Source of the DNA: Anaerolineales bacterium | GTDB lineage: Bacteria; Chloroflexota; Anaerolineae; 4572-78; J111 | DNA: 64,000 nucleotides | Assembly (NCBI GenBank): GCA_020634855.1 | Contig: JACKAU010000018.1 | Span: forward strand, 1 to 64,000 | Reading direction: 5' to 3' | In this document: positions 44,131 to 53,065 of the stretch, one piece after another | How positions within the stretch are numbered: position 1 is the first letter of the stretch | Layout: each line of letters begins with the position of its first letter | Made by a program: the position numbers and the translations under genes | Notes under the pieces: generated by a model | Databases searched by the model: none | Seen by the model: the letters and a program-made list of their open reading frames with translations, nothing else | Told to the model about the DNA's origin: nothing

Positions 44131-45723
44131 CTAACGTGTGTCGTGTAACACCTGCATAGCGGCGTTGCGGCCGTTGACGGCGATGACGCTGCCGCCGGGG
44201 TGAGTAGCCGCGCCGCACAGGTAGACGCCATCCATTGGGGTGCGGGCGGTCAGCCGGCGATCCCACATGTAGGCCGGCAGGCAGCTCCCCTGAAAGATGT
44301 GGCCGCCAGTTAGGCCAACTTTGCGCTCGATGTCGGGCGGCCCCATTACTTCTACATGATCGATGGCCGCCGGTAGGTTGCTGCAAAAACGGCCAATCGA
44401 ATTGATGACGGTTTGGGCGACCTCTTCGCGCCGAGAATCCCAATCGCCGTCGGCAAAGCGGTAAGGCACATACTGACAGAAGGCACTCATCACGTGCTTG
44501 CTGGCCGGCACCACCGAGCGATCCTGGGCCGACTGAAAATAGAGTTCAGTCCACAGCCGGGGGGCGATATGCCCCTGCCGGGCCAAGGCATAGGAGTCGC
44601 GCCATTCTTGTTTACTGAGCGGCGTGTTAATCTGGGCGGTGTGGTGGATTTCATTCGTGCCGGGCCGGGCGGTAAAATTGGGCAGTTCGTTCAACCCCAC
44701 CGACAGTTTGACGGTGCAGCCTTCGATGGGGGTGGCTTCGACCTGCGCCTGCCAGCCGGCATCGACTTGATCGCCCAACAAGCGCAGGGTGACTTGCGGG
44801 TCGGCGTTGGAGATGATGATCGGCGCGTTGATGCGTTCACCGCCCACCAACTCGACGCCTTGACCGGGCCGAATCGCGGCGACCGGCGTACCGGCGGCCA
44901 CCACCGCGCCGGCTTCGCGGGCGATGTCGGCCAAAATGAAGGAGACCATGCCTGTGCCGCCTTTGACGTAACCCCACATGCCCGCCTGGCCTTCCATCCG
45001 CCCGCTGCTGTGGTGGAAGGCAATCGAGGCGGTGCCGGGATCGAACGGGCTGGCGTTCGTACCGATCACCCCCTGACCGAGCAGGGCAATGTGCAGCCGC
45101 TCGTCGTCAAGAAAATGTTCTATATAATCGGCCATCGACCATTCAAACAGAAGTTTGTAGGCTTCTTCATCACCGTGGAGGCGATCTTCTATCTCGGCGC
45201 GGGTGGGGGCGGGGTTGAGCCACAGATCGGCCTCGCTGTCGGGGCGGAGGGCGTCGCGGGTACGGCGGGTGACGGCACTCATGGCCCGCCAGCCGGCTAA
45301 ATCTTTCGGGGCAAAGCGTTCGATTTCCGCGTCACAACGATCGTCATCGTCCCAGAGTTGGACGCTGGAGCCGTCTTCAAATGGGACAAACATCCCGGCC
45401 GCGGCCGGCATCCACTCGAAGCCGTGGGCCGGCAGATTTAACTCACGGATAACCAGCGGGTGCAGCAGCCCGGTCAAGTAGGCGCACGGCGAGACAATGT
45501 AACCCGGCCAGGGTTCTTCCAGGGTGCAGGCCCCGCCGATGCGCTCGCGCGCTTCTAGCACGAGCACCGTCTTGCCGGCGCGAGCCAGGTAAGTAGCGCA
45601 GGTCAAGCCGTTGTGACCGGCGCCGATGACAATGGCATCCCACGTTTGGGAGGCCATCGCCTGAATGGACATCGGCAGGCCGATTTGACCGAGTTGTTGA
45701 ATGGCGCTAATAGTCGTCGTCAT
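44131..45723 (-). CDS. FAD-dependent oxidoreductase, PYROXD2/phytoene-desaturase-like
   Basis: A 530-residue flavoprotein. The dinucleotide-binding motif is VIGAGHNGLTCATYLARAG (about 32-50), followed by VLVLEARERIGGAC; near the end CGAATHPGGSVIAVNGRNAA contacts the flavin. It belongs to the NAD(P)/FAD proteins called phytoene dehydrogenase-related or PYROXD2, and not to true carotenoid desaturases, as no carotenoid genes are nearby. Its place right after the regulator and before the GS-amidohydrolase pair suggests oxidation of an amine or amino acid. AAGGAAAC precedes the ATG. Confidence 0.85.
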   Translation of the reverse strand: MTTTISAIQQLGQIGLPMSIQAMASQTWDAIVIGAGHNGLTCATYLARAGKTVLVLEARERIGGACTLEEPWPGYIVSPCAYLTGLLHPLVIRELNLPAHGFEWMPAAAGMFVPFEDGSSVQLWDDDDRCDAEIERFAPKDLAGWRAMSAVTRRTRDALRPDSEADLWLNPAPTRAEIEDRLHGDEEAYKLLFEWSMADYIEHFLDDERLHIALLGQGVIGTNASPFDPGTASIAFHHSSGRMEGQAGMWGYVKGGTGMVSFILADIAREAGAVVAAGTPVAAIRPGQGVELVGGERINAPIIISNADPQVTLRLLGDQVDAGWQAQVEATPIEGCTVKLSVGLNELPNFTARPGTNEIHHTAQINTPLSKQEWRDSYALARQGHIAPRLWTELYFQSAQDRSVVPASKHVMSAFCQYVPYRFADGDWDSRREEVAQTVINSIGRFCSNLPAAIDHVEVMGPPDIERKVGLTGGHIFQGSCLPAYMWDRRLTARTPMDGVYLCGAATHPGGSVIAVNGRNAAMQVLHDTR

Positions 45724-45776
45724 TGTAGTTTCCTTAGTAGATGCAAATTCAGAACCGGAACGAAAGTGGAGGCCGG

Positions 45777-46922
45777 TTATAGATTTTTGAGTTGATCAAA
45801 GGTCGCCTGATCCAGTAACTTTTGTTCCAGGCAAATGTGTTGAATGGCCTGATCGAACCGATCACGCCAGATTTCGGGAGCCGGTTGGATAATCGGCAAG
45901 TGATAATCGGTCGAGAGTTGGGTGAGATAGTGGGCGATCGGTTCCTGCACGGCTTGACTGAATCTTTCCCCCGTTTCCTCCAGCGTTTCATAAAGCGCCT
46001 GCTGCGCCCTGGGTGAAAGATGGCGGTACACGTTTTCGTTGATAGCAACCATTAAATTGAGGGTGTAACCGTAGTTAATGAGCGTTACGTATTGGGCCAC
46101 CTCATGCAATTTGAGCGGCGGGGCCGAGCCAATTGGGGCCAGAAACGTATCGATCTCACCTTGTTGAAAGGCTTCGTAGCCCAGACTCCAGGGGATTTGA
46201 ACCGGATTCGCCCCCAAAGCCAGACGCAGGGCCTGAGCCGCCGGCGACGAGAACGAGCGGAATTTTCGACCGGCCAAATCGTCCGGAGTAAAAATAGGGT
46301 CTGTCGCAAAAAGCAGTTCATAAGTGCCATATTCCCAATTTGAAATGGGATTAAGCAGACGGATGCCGTTGTCGAGCAGCTTTTGAAAAATAGCGTCCTG
46401 GAACAGCTTACTTTGTAAAAAACGTTGGTAGTGGTCGCGATTGTGAAAAAAGTAGGGCAACCCTACGATCCCGCACAACGCGGAAAAAGTTTCAAAGCTG
46501 AGCAGATCATCCAAAAAAACATGAATCGAACCATCCGCCAAGCCCTGGACCTGCTCGTAGGCCCAAGCGTGTTGGTAAATTTGAATGGTCAGTTCGCCAT
46601 CGGTTTTTTCACTGACGCGCCGGGCAAATTCAGTTACGGCCGTTTTACCGAGCAAGGTTCGGGTCATAACCATACCCAAGGCGTGGGGCGCTTGCGGTTC
46701 CCGCAAAAAGTATTCAACGGGCCGATCAAGGGCCTGGCTAATACGACGCAGGGTAGGAATAGTCGGGATCATATCGCCTCGCTCGATGTGGGACAGATGA
46801 CTCACCGAGATTTCTGTCACATTTGACAGATCGGCCTGGCGCATATTCAGCGATTTGCGCGCTTCACGAATTCGAAGACCAATTAATTGCGTTTGATTGG
46901 AATTTTCAGAGAAATCTGACAA
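45777..46922 (-). CDS. XRE-type transcriptional regulator fused to a TRAP (DctP-like) solute-binding domain
   Basis: A 381-residue protein with two parts. Residues 12-70 form a helix-turn-helix of the XRE/Cro type (IREARKSLNMRQADLSNVTEISVSHLSHIERG). Residues about 88-345 resemble DctP binding proteins of TRAP transporters (TEFARRVSEKTDGELTIQIY, then FTPDDLAGRKFRSFSSPAAQALRLALGANPVQIPW and EIDTFLAPIG). There is no signal peptide, so the binding domain is cytosolic and most likely senses a ligand for the operon it heads. This is an unusual domain pair. It is divergent from the pentapeptide gene with a 273-base promoter space. Confidence 0.85.
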   Translation of the reverse strand: MSDFSENSNQTQLIGLRIREARKSLNMRQADLSNVTEISVSHLSHIERGDMIPTIPTLRRISQALDRPVEYFLREPQAPHALGMVMTRTLLGKTAVTEFARRVSEKTDGELTIQIYQHAWAYEQVQGLADGSIHVFLDDLLSFETFSALCGIVGLPYFFHNRDHYQRFLQSKLFQDAIFQKLLDNGIRLLNPISNWEYGTYELLFATDPIFTPDDLAGRKFRSFSSPAAQALRLALGANPVQIPWSLGYEAFQQGEIDTFLAPIGSAPPLKLHEVAQYVTLINYGYTLNLMVAINENVYRHLSPRAQQALYETLEETGERFSQAVQEPIAHYLTQLSTDYHLPIIQPAPEIWRDRFDQAIQHICLEQKLLDQATFDQLKNL

Positions 46923-47195
46923 GCGATTGATCCGTAAATTTCATATTTTTAATAAATTATGCGCTAAAATCTAAATAAAAAATGACACAGATTTTATTAT
47001 CTATCGCAGTATAATCATTTTTTGGGCGAGGTCAAATCGGAGAAAATTCTGCTATCTTATAAAGAGTGATCTGGGCAAGTACTTTCGGGCAAGTTTATAA
47101 GTACTCTCGTCCTGTACTTTTGCCTCTTTAACTTTTGGAATACAGATTTTATCATGAGGTTATCAAATTTTAAGATCATCACCAGGAGATAGTTT
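46923..47195. promoter_or_regulatory. Divergent promoter region of the XRE-DctP regulator
   Basis: This AT-rich space holds GGGCAAGT twice (47073-47080 and 47087-47094), 14 bases apart, and GTACTTT/GTACTCT/GTACTTT words at 47079, 47101 and 47114. These are candidate regulator-binding repeats. No gene is seen. Promoter boxes cannot be placed with confidence. Confidence 0.35.
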
Positions 47196-47834
47196 ATGCG
47201 ACGACCTCAACAAACCCAACGTACGTTTCAAGAATCATTCCGAATATGGTTAGAAGAACTTTCGGCCAATGGTCCGGTGGTTTTGGCCGTTTATGTTTTT
47301 TTGATGGTAACAGCGATCATTCTCTTAGTCACTTTTGCCTGTGGTTTTTATAACTGGGCTTTTTTTGAAAATATTATGGTTGAAGCCCACGGAATGATTT
47401 TTGACCTGCTGGTCATCGGCGTCTTTGTGGGATGGCTGACCGGATTGGGGCAGCGGCGGGTGGCTATCGAGCGGTACAAAGAGGAGATCGATGACTTTCT
47501 CGGCTGGCATAACGAGGAAGCGATGCATCGGATTGTGGGCAATATCAAACGGCTCAACCGTGAAGGCGTAACCGAGATTCGGCTGCTCAATGCTTATTTA
47601 GAAAATGGACACTTAGCAAAGGTTGACCTGACCAGCGCTGACCTGCGCCGGGCCAATTTAAGGAACGCCGATTTACGAGGGGCTAAACTTCGAGGGGCCA
47701 ACTTAACCAATGCCGATCTACGCGGCGCGGAACTTAGCGGCGCCGATTTTAGCAATGCGGAATTGAGTGGGGCTATTTTTGACAAACAATCGATCGGACT
47801 GCCTCGTCTGAGTGGCCGCTCGGACGAGTATTAA
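47196..47834 (+). CDS. Membrane protein with pentapeptide repeats
   Basis: A 212-residue protein with two transmembrane helices (about 27-50 and 64-85), a charged helical linker, then a pentapeptide-repeat tail (about 138-195) of consensus A(D/N)LRGA: ADLRRANLRNADLRGAKLRGAN and on. Such tails form a right-handed square beta-helix, usually for protein binding, here on the cytosolic side. The two-helix plus linker part recalls ion-channel-like or sensor proteins, but no pore motif is seen. CAGGAGA precedes the ATG. It overlaps the tail of a small gene on the other strand by four bases. Confidence 0.82.
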   Translation: MRRPQQTQRTFQESFRIWLEELSANGPVVLAVYVFLMVTAIILLVTFACGFYNWAFFENIMVEAHGMIFDLLVIGVFVGWLTGLGQRRVAIERYKEEIDDFLGWHNEEAMHRIVGNIKRLNREGVTEIRLLNAYLENGHLAKVDLTSADLRRANLRNADLRGAKLRGANLTNADLRGAELSGADFSNAELSGAIFDKQSIGLPRLSGRSDEY

Positions 47835-47992
47835 TGTTCCGCAATGTTCATGAGCCATTCCGTGCCCACCACTACCGCCGTTCCGATCAACAAGGATAAC
47901 GGCAGGCCAATGTAACCCAGACTCCATAAGATGCCTAAGGTAAAAGCGGTTAAACCATAAGCCAGCATAGTAAATTTCTGACGATTCGACAT
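47831..47992 (-). CDS. Small membrane protein of 53 residues
   Basis: An ATG at 47992 with AAAGAG upstream opens a 53-residue frame: MSNRQKFTMLAYG, then a hydrophobic stretch to about residue 45 with a GYIGLP turn, ending WLMNIAEH. It has the shape of a two-helix hairpin in the membrane. Its stop overlaps the stop of the pentapeptide gene tail to tail. No family is recognised; the start signal and pattern make it a likely real gene. Confidence 0.5.
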   Translation of the reverse strand: MSNRQKFTMLAYGLTAFTLGILWSLGYIGLPLSLLIGTAVVVGTEWLMNIAEH

Positions 47993-48086
47993 TTTACTCT
48001 TTGCTTGAACAGCAATAAACTGTAGTATCCTTGTAAGTTACACTCAAAGCCAATACGCGACCATGAATGAAGGCGCATGCTTTCGA

Positions 48087-50345
48087 TTATCCCCCGACCG
48101 ACTCATGCGCCACCAAATCAACCGGCTCAAACGTGCCACCCGGACCAATCTGTATCACTGCCAGCCGCGAAGTTTCGATGGGGCTCACCCCCGATACATC
48201 TCCCACGGCCAACTGAATATCGTACAGCCCCGGCTCTAAATTAAGCGATTTCAGAGCGCAGTTACTTTCGATGATGGCTTTCGCCGTGGTTAGGCTGGCT
48301 GTGAAATCAGGTTTAGGCCGGCAAGCTAACCACGTTCGCTCTTGGGAGGAGTCTGCCCCACCATCAGGTGGGTAGATTCCGGGTGTTCGGGCTAAACCAA
48401 CGAAGAGCGGCGCGTCATTCAAACCCCGATTCTGCCAGAAGAGGGTTAGCTGCCCATCGGGCTGGAGGTTATAGCCAAAAGTACCCAATAAACCGGCGGC
48501 ACTGTTGGCCTTGCGATCAACCTGGTGCTCGATAGGGTTACGATAAATCAGCACATAATCCAGACCCTGGATCGTCACCTGCTTGACCGGCGCTTGATGT
48601 TGCTCAAAATAAGTCCGCTGCTCTGGCCAGGGCATATCACGTTGTAGAACGTTGTAGTAATAAACGACATAGTCGGCCTTTAAAAGGCCACCTAGCGAAG
48701 CATTAAGGCAAGAGACTCGCCCCACAAAGAATGGTCGAATTTGGGTGCAGGCCCGTTCGGTGAGGACGTGCAAGGATTTTGCATCGGGCAATGTGTTGAG
48801 ATAAGCCGCAGCGTCATTCAAGCCTTCGCCCCAGCCGATAATAGTCATCACTTTAGCCGCTCCCTGGATGCCCCCAAACATCGGATTATAGTAGGTCAAA
48901 TAGTAGGGATAGTTATTGGCCACATACCAACCTTGCACACACACAATGATGGTCAACAACGCCAACATTAATCCATTGCGTACGGAGGAATTAGCAGGTT
49001 GAGGCATCGAGACACTCGCAGGTGGTGCGTCTTCCGGCCGAGGCGGACGTTTAACCAAAGAAAAAAGCCAAGCCAACAAGAATCCTAGGACACCTAACCA
49101 CCACAGCCACCCAAAGGCCACAAAAACATCCACGATGGGAAAAGCCGGTAGAAAATAGCGAACCAATTTTTTGCCGGAGAGCGACACAAAAACCAGAAGA
49201 AGACCGGCATACGCCAACAAAACTATCTCCACCGGATGCGTCGCCAGCCACCTACCAACCGATTGACGCCGCAGAAAAAAAGTCAACACTGCCCCAACAA
49301 CACCCACAAGACCAATAACCTCAAAAGGCGTCGCTCGCAAGGCCCAACCGATCGGATAAAAAAGCGACCCCGGATCGGTCGAGATTTCGCCTAAAAAGAA
49401 ATGGGAATGACCCTCCTCAACCAGCCGGGTGCTGTTAATAAAAATTGTGGTCAGCGCCTCGGTGGGGATAGCCCACATCGCCGGGAAGAGCAATACAAAC
49501 GTCAACGCTGCAATCACGCCCCACAAAATGCCTTCACCCAAGAGTCGGCCAACGGTACGTCCATTTTGCCGGCTCACCAGATAGCGCAGCCGATTACCAG
49601 GCGGAGCAGCCTCAACCCAGCGATAGAGCCAGGTCAATCCGGCCACTACGGCCACGAACGGTGGCATAAACCAACTAACTTGCTTGCTCAACAAGGCCAA
49701 GCCCCCCAGCACACCCGACAAGACCAGCCAATACCACGGCCAACGCCGCAGCCAATACCCGATTAACGCCAACAGCGACAAGATCATAAACATGGTATTG
49801 AACGAATCGTGATGAACTACACGGGAGAGGGCAATATAAAAGGGGTGCAGGGCGATAATCAATGCGACTAGCATCGCCACCCGAGTATTGAGAAGTCGTC
49901 GAAGAAAGCCGTACAACAGCGGCACAAACAGCGCCCCCATCACAGCAAATGGGAGTCGTGAGGGGGCGATAATCGTGGTGTCGAGCATATAGCTGGAAAG
50001 ACCGGTCAAAAACGACTCCAAGTCAACCCCGGTTGGCTGCACTTCACGATAATAATGCAGCAGCAATCCCAACGCTCCGGCCCACATCGTAGTGACGCCA
50101 GGATAGCCGATCTGCAACGTACAGCCGAGTCCCTGAGACACCTCCTCGCGGCCGTAATCGACCGGCGGGCATTCCTGCTCAGGAAATAGCAAACCGACAG
50201 CAAACCAGCGTGAGCGGTCAATCCATTTGGGTTCATCGGCGGTGATGAAGCCGTCCAGTCCGGGGAGTCGCACGGCTAAAGCCAGAACAAAGAGTGCGAC
50301 GGGGACCAGCCACTGAATTCGTCGAATCAGTTGGGCGTGAGGCAT
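48087..50345 (-). CDS. Glycosyltransferase family 39-like (ArnT/PMT-type) membrane protein
   Basis: A 752-residue integral membrane protein with about 12 hydrophobic segments in the first 460 residues and a soluble C-terminal domain. The first loop has GLDGFITADEPKWIDRSRWF, with the acidic residues (DE) used by GT39/GT-C lipid-linked sugar transferases. It likely moves a sugar from a lipid carrier to protein or a glycolipid on the outer face; donor and acceptor are unknown. The ATG at 50345 has no Shine-Dalgarno site but a TATACT box six bases upstream. Confidence 0.8.
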   Translation of the reverse strand: MPHAQLIRRIQWLVPVALFVLALAVRLPGLDGFITADEPKWIDRSRWFAVGLLFPEQECPPVDYGREEVSQGLGCTLQIGYPGVTTMWAGALGLLLHYYREVQPTGVDLESFLTGLSSYMLDTTIIAPSRLPFAVMGALFVPLLYGFLRRLLNTRVAMLVALIIALHPFYIALSRVVHHDSFNTMFMILSLLALIGYWLRRWPWYWLVLSGVLGGLALLSKQVSWFMPPFVAVVAGLTWLYRWVEAAPPGNRLRYLVSRQNGRTVGRLLGEGILWGVIAALTFVLLFPAMWAIPTEALTTIFINSTRLVEEGHSHFFLGEISTDPGSLFYPIGWALRATPFEVIGLVGVVGAVLTFFLRRQSVGRWLATHPVEIVLLAYAGLLLVFVSLSGKKLVRYFLPAFPIVDVFVAFGWLWWLGVLGFLLAWLFSLVKRPPRPEDAPPASVSMPQPANSSVRNGLMLALLTIIVCVQGWYVANNYPYYLTYYNPMFGGIQGAAKVMTIIGWGEGLNDAAAYLNTLPDAKSLHVLTERACTQIRPFFVGRVSCLNASLGGLLKADYVVYYYNVLQRDMPWPEQRTYFEQHQAPVKQVTIQGLDYVLIYRNPIEHQVDRKANSAAGLLGTFGYNLQPDGQLTLFWQNRGLNDAPLFVGLARTPGIYPPDGGADSSQERTWLACRPKPDFTASLTTAKAIIESNCALKSLNLEPGLYDIQLAVGDVSGVSPIETSRLAVIQIGPGGTFEPVDLVAHESVGG

Positions 50346-50351
50346 GCCCAA

Positions 50352-50380
50352 AGTATAGCACAGCCGTCTATTGGGAACAA
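50352..50380 (-). promoter_or_regulatory. Likely leaderless promoter of the GT39-like gene
   Basis: On the minus strand TTGTTC (50375-50380) and TATACT (50352-50357) are 17 bases apart, and the -10 box lies six bases before the ATG. The mRNA would begin at or very near the start codon. Confidence 0.45.
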
Positions 50381-50453
50381 TATTAAGAACGGCCGCTGAC
50401 CATCGACCGTTGACAGCCGTCTGTTAATCCCTGAAGCCGCTGAAATTTCCCTA

Positions 50454-50498
50454 TTGACAGAAATTCAAAACGGGTATATCATAAAATTTGTCATACAA
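50454..50498 (+). promoter_or_regulatory. Promoter of gntR with a GntR-like operator
   Basis: TTGACA (50454-50459) and TATCAT (50477-50482) are 17 bases apart, a near-consensus sigma-70 promoter. Directly after it, TTGTCATACAA (50488-50498) is a small palindrome (TTGT-N3-ACAA) at the expected start of transcription, a good site for autoregulation by the GntR protein that follows. Confidence 0.6.
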
Positions 50499-50525
50499 CC
50501 ATACCAATTATTACTTAAGGCGACG

Positions 50526-51254
50526 ATGCTTAAACGTGCTCCCTCTCTAACCGAGTTAGCTAAATCTCAAATCAAAGAACGGATTCTGAACGAAGAGTTT
50601 GCCGAAGGGCGCATCCCCTCGGAAATGGAATTGGCATCCGAACTGGGCGTCAGTCGTACGACCATTCGCGATGCGCTGAGCCGGTTGGAACTGGAAGGCA
50701 CTATCTATCGCAAGCAAGGAGCCGGCACGTTTGTGAATGAAGCTGGTCTCCAAATCAAGACCCGGCTTGAAGAGATCTGGACCTACGAGTCTATCCTTCA
50801 GGCGCATGGCTATGCGCCCAGCACACGCATCATTAACATCTCAGAACAACCCATCGACGCCACGACCGCGTCGGATTTGGCGCTATCCACCACCGAGACT
50901 ATTCTGCTCGTCAAAAAACTATTCCTGGCCGATGGCGAACCGGTTATTTTGACCCACAATTTTATTCCTACCAGGCTAATCGCCACAACCTATCGCGCTG
51001 ACGTATTTCACCAGCCGATTTACCAATTTTTGCACAACTACGGTAACGAGCACCTGGCCTACTATCTTAGCGAAATTGTACCATTGATCCCCTCGGCAAC
51101 GATAGCCGAAACGCTCAATCTACCGCTTGAACAATCTGTCCTCATTTCCTTTGAGGAGATTGGCTATAACCAAGATAACAAACCGATTATCAAGGCTTTT
51201 TCCTACTTTAGAGATGATCTGCTGCGACTGCGATTGATTCGGCGGGGGCCGTAA
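50526..51254 (+). CDS. GntR family (HutC/UTRA) transcriptional regulator
   Basis: A 242-residue regulator. Residues 5-75 form the winged helix (IPSEMELASELGVSRTTIRDALSRLELEGTIYRKQGAGTFV); the rest is a UTRA ligand domain (TTETILLVKKLFLADGEPVILTHNFIP and the closing ISFEEIGYNQDNKPIIKAFSYFRDDLLRLRLIR). It heads the catabolic set that runs to 63 kb and probably responds to the imported compound or a product. The ATG at 50526, with TAAGG six bases before, is chosen over an ATG-less longer frame. Confidence 0.9.
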   Translation: MLKRAPSLTELAKSQIKERILNEEFAEGRIPSEMELASELGVSRTTIRDALSRLELEGTIYRKQGAGTFVNEAGLQIKTRLEEIWTYESILQAHGYAPSTRIINISEQPIDATTASDLALSTTETILLVKKLFLADGEPVILTHNFIPTRLIATTYRADVFHQPIYQFLHNYGNEHLAYYLSEIVPLIPSATIAETLNLPLEQSVLISFEEIGYNQDNKPIIKAFSYFRDDLLRLRLIRRGP

Positions 51255-51286
51255 TCGAGCACATCAGCCATTAACCCTGATACGCG

Positions 51287-51330
51287 AAACGTAGGACGTA
51301 GAACATACCAACCATCTACGTCCCACGTTT
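51287..51330. repeat. Inverted-word hairpin (AAACGTAGGACGTAGA)
   Basis: AAACGTAGGACGTAGA (51287-51302) pairs with 51315-51330 with one mismatch; a further GACGTTCTACG follows at 51331. It lies between gntR and the ygeY-like gene. Confidence 0.6.
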
Positions 51331-51369
51331 GACGTTCTACGATATATCAAAATTGAAAGGACTTTTACA

Positions 51370-52587
51370 ATGACTAACCCATCCCAAATCCAAACCCTCC
51401 ACGACGAAGTCGAAGCTCGCCGTGAAACATTAATCGCCTTTCTACGCGAAATCTGTGCCATCCCCAGCATGGACAGCCAGATTGGCCCGGTCGGCGAGCG
51501 CATCGCCGAAGAGATGCGAAAACTCAACTTTGATGAAGTTCGCTTCGATAAAATGGGCAATATTTTAGGGCGCGTCGGTCACGGCCCCACCGTCATTGTG
51601 TACGACAGCCACATCGATACCGTTGGTCTTGGCGACCCCGACTCGTGGGAGTGGGACCCGTTCGAGGGCAAGATCGAGAACGGCGTCTTCTATGCGCGCG
51701 GCGCGGGCGATGAAAAAGGCTCGACGCCGGGTATGGTTTACGGCATTGCCCTGGCGCGTGACCTGGGTCTTTTCTCCCCGGACGAATTCACCCTCTACTA
51801 CTTCGGCAACATGGAGGAGTGGTGCGACGGCATCACCGGCAACACCTTTGTCGAGGTCGATCCCCAAATCCGGCCCGACTACGTCGTCATCGGCGAGTCG
51901 ACCAACATGCAGGTTTATCGCGGCCACAAAGGCCGTTTGGAATTGAAGATCACGGCCAAAGGCAAAAGCGCCCACGCCGCCTCGAACCATCTGGGCGACA
52001 ACGCCATCTACAAAATGCTGCCGGTCATCGAGGCCATCAGCCAGCTGGAGCCGGAGCTAGGCGATCACGATTTTCTGGGTCACGGCAAAATTACCGTTAG
52101 CGACATCAAAACCAGCAACGTCTCGATCAACGCCGTACCGGACGAATGTACGATTTTCATCGACCGCCGCATGACCTTTGGCGAAACCCAAGAAGGCGTC
52201 ATCGCCCAACTGGCGGCGCTCATCCCTGCCGAACACCAAGCCGATTTCACCATTGAACCGCTCTTTTACGATGAACCCAGCTACACCGGCTTCGTCTTCC
52301 CCGTCGATAAATATTTCCCGGCCTGGGCCCATGACGACGCTCACCCCTTTGTCCGAGCCGGGCAGGAAACTCGCCAGGCCATCGGCCTGCCCGACGCACC
52401 TACCGGCCGCTGGGAGTTCAGCACCAACGCCACCTACTGGGCCGGCAAAGCGGGTATCCCGTCCATTGGCTTCGGCCCCGGCGATGAAAAAGTCGCCCAC
52501 ACCACCCTGGACAGCGTCCCGTTAGATGAGGTCGTCAAAGCGACGGAGTTCTATGCCCTGCTGCCGGCGGTGTTGAAGGAAAGTTAG
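51370..52587 (+). CDS. ygeY: YgeY-type M20 metallohydrolase
   Basis: A 405-residue di-zinc M20 hydrolase of the YgeY family, known from purine/selenium-linked gene clusters. Metal and catalytic residues: His81 and Asp83 in YDSHIDTVG, Asp114 in GAGDEKGSTPG, Glu149/Glu150 in NMEEWCDG; the late FGPGDEKVAHTTLDSVP supplies the last His. AAAGGAC precedes the ATG. In the family it may cleave an amide or carbamoyl amino acid; the substrate is unsettled. It is grouped with YgeW-like carbamoyltransferase and carbamate kinase as in enterobacteria, but without hydantoinase or xanthine dehydrogenase genes. Confidence 0.9.
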   Translation: MTNPSQIQTLHDEVEARRETLIAFLREICAIPSMDSQIGPVGERIAEEMRKLNFDEVRFDKMGNILGRVGHGPTVIVYDSHIDTVGLGDPDSWEWDPFEGKIENGVFYARGAGDEKGSTPGMVYGIALARDLGLFSPDEFTLYYFGNMEEWCDGITGNTFVEVDPQIRPDYVVIGESTNMQVYRGHKGRLELKITAKGKSAHAASNHLGDNAIYKMLPVIEAISQLEPELGDHDFLGHGKITVSDIKTSNVSINAVPDECTIFIDRRMTFGETQEGVIAQLAALIPAEHQADFTIEPLFYDEPSYTGFVFPVDKYFPAWAHDDAHPFVRAGQETRQAIGLPDAPTGRWEFSTNATYWAGKAGIPSIGFGPGDEKVAHTTLDSVPLDEVVKATEFYALLPAVLKES

Positions 52588-52613
52588 AATATAAGTACAA
52601 TTGAATAAAAAGG

Positions 52614-52662
52614 CGAAGGCTGAGGCTAAGGCTAAGAAAAAACGGGCTTAACCTTAGCCTTC
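52614..52662. repeat. Inverted-word hairpin, left flank of the S23-type gene
   Basis: CGAAGGCTGAGGCTAAGGCT runs from 52614 to about 52636; CTTAACCTTAGCCTTC (52647-52662) is its local complement. The left arm also matches, with one extra six-base unit, the arm at 53098-53126 on the far side of the four-helix gene. Confidence 0.65.
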
Positions 52663-52695
52663 TTTTGAACTAAAAACCTACCGGAGACTCCCCCC

Positions 52696-53058
52696 ATGAG
52701 TTATGAAGACTTCACTAAGATGCCGGTTTGGCAAACAGGATTTCAACTGGTACTAGACATCTACAAAATGACAAAAACTTTTCCAGCAGATGAGCGTTTT
52801 GGCCTAACCTCAGACACTCGGCGGTCGGCCAATTCGATTGTTCATAACATCGCTGAAGGCTTTGGACGATATGATGCCAAAGACAAAACACGTTTCTACA
52901 AAATCTCAAGGGGCAGCGTCTACGAACTCATGAGTCAAATTTTAGTGAGCCACGGCCTGACTTATATCAATGCGAAAACTCGCGATAATTTAATGGTTCA
53001 CTGCAAAAAGATCATCGGCGAATTAAATGCCATTATTCGCACATTAGAAAAAGGATAA
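52696..53058 (+). CDS. Four-helix-bundle protein, S23/IVP family
   Basis: A 120-residue protein of the family first met in 23S rRNA intervening sequences. WQTGFQLVLDIYKMTKTFPADERFGL, SDTRRSANSIVHNIAEGFGR and the last two helices (FYKISRGSVYELMSQI and HCKKIIGELNAIIRTL) match the fold, which forms basic, ring-like oligomers that probably bind nucleic acid. There is no 23S rRNA here. The gene sits inside the ygeY-ygeW operon, and both flanks carry inverted copies of one (AAGGCT)n word, so it looks inserted as a cassette. GGAG is 11-12 bases before the ATG. Confidence 0.92.
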   Translation: MSYEDFTKMPVWQTGFQLVLDIYKMTKTFPADERFGLTSDTRRSANSIVHNIAEGFGRYDAKDKTRFYKISRGSVYELMSQILVSHGLTYINAKTRDNLMVHCKKIIGELNAIIRTLEKG

Positions 53059-53065
53059 ATGACAG

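Noticed and set aside
44131..45723. Carotenoid phytoene desaturase
   Set aside because: Only the general FAD fold agrees; there is no crtB or other carotenoid gene and the operon concerns nitrogen compounds.
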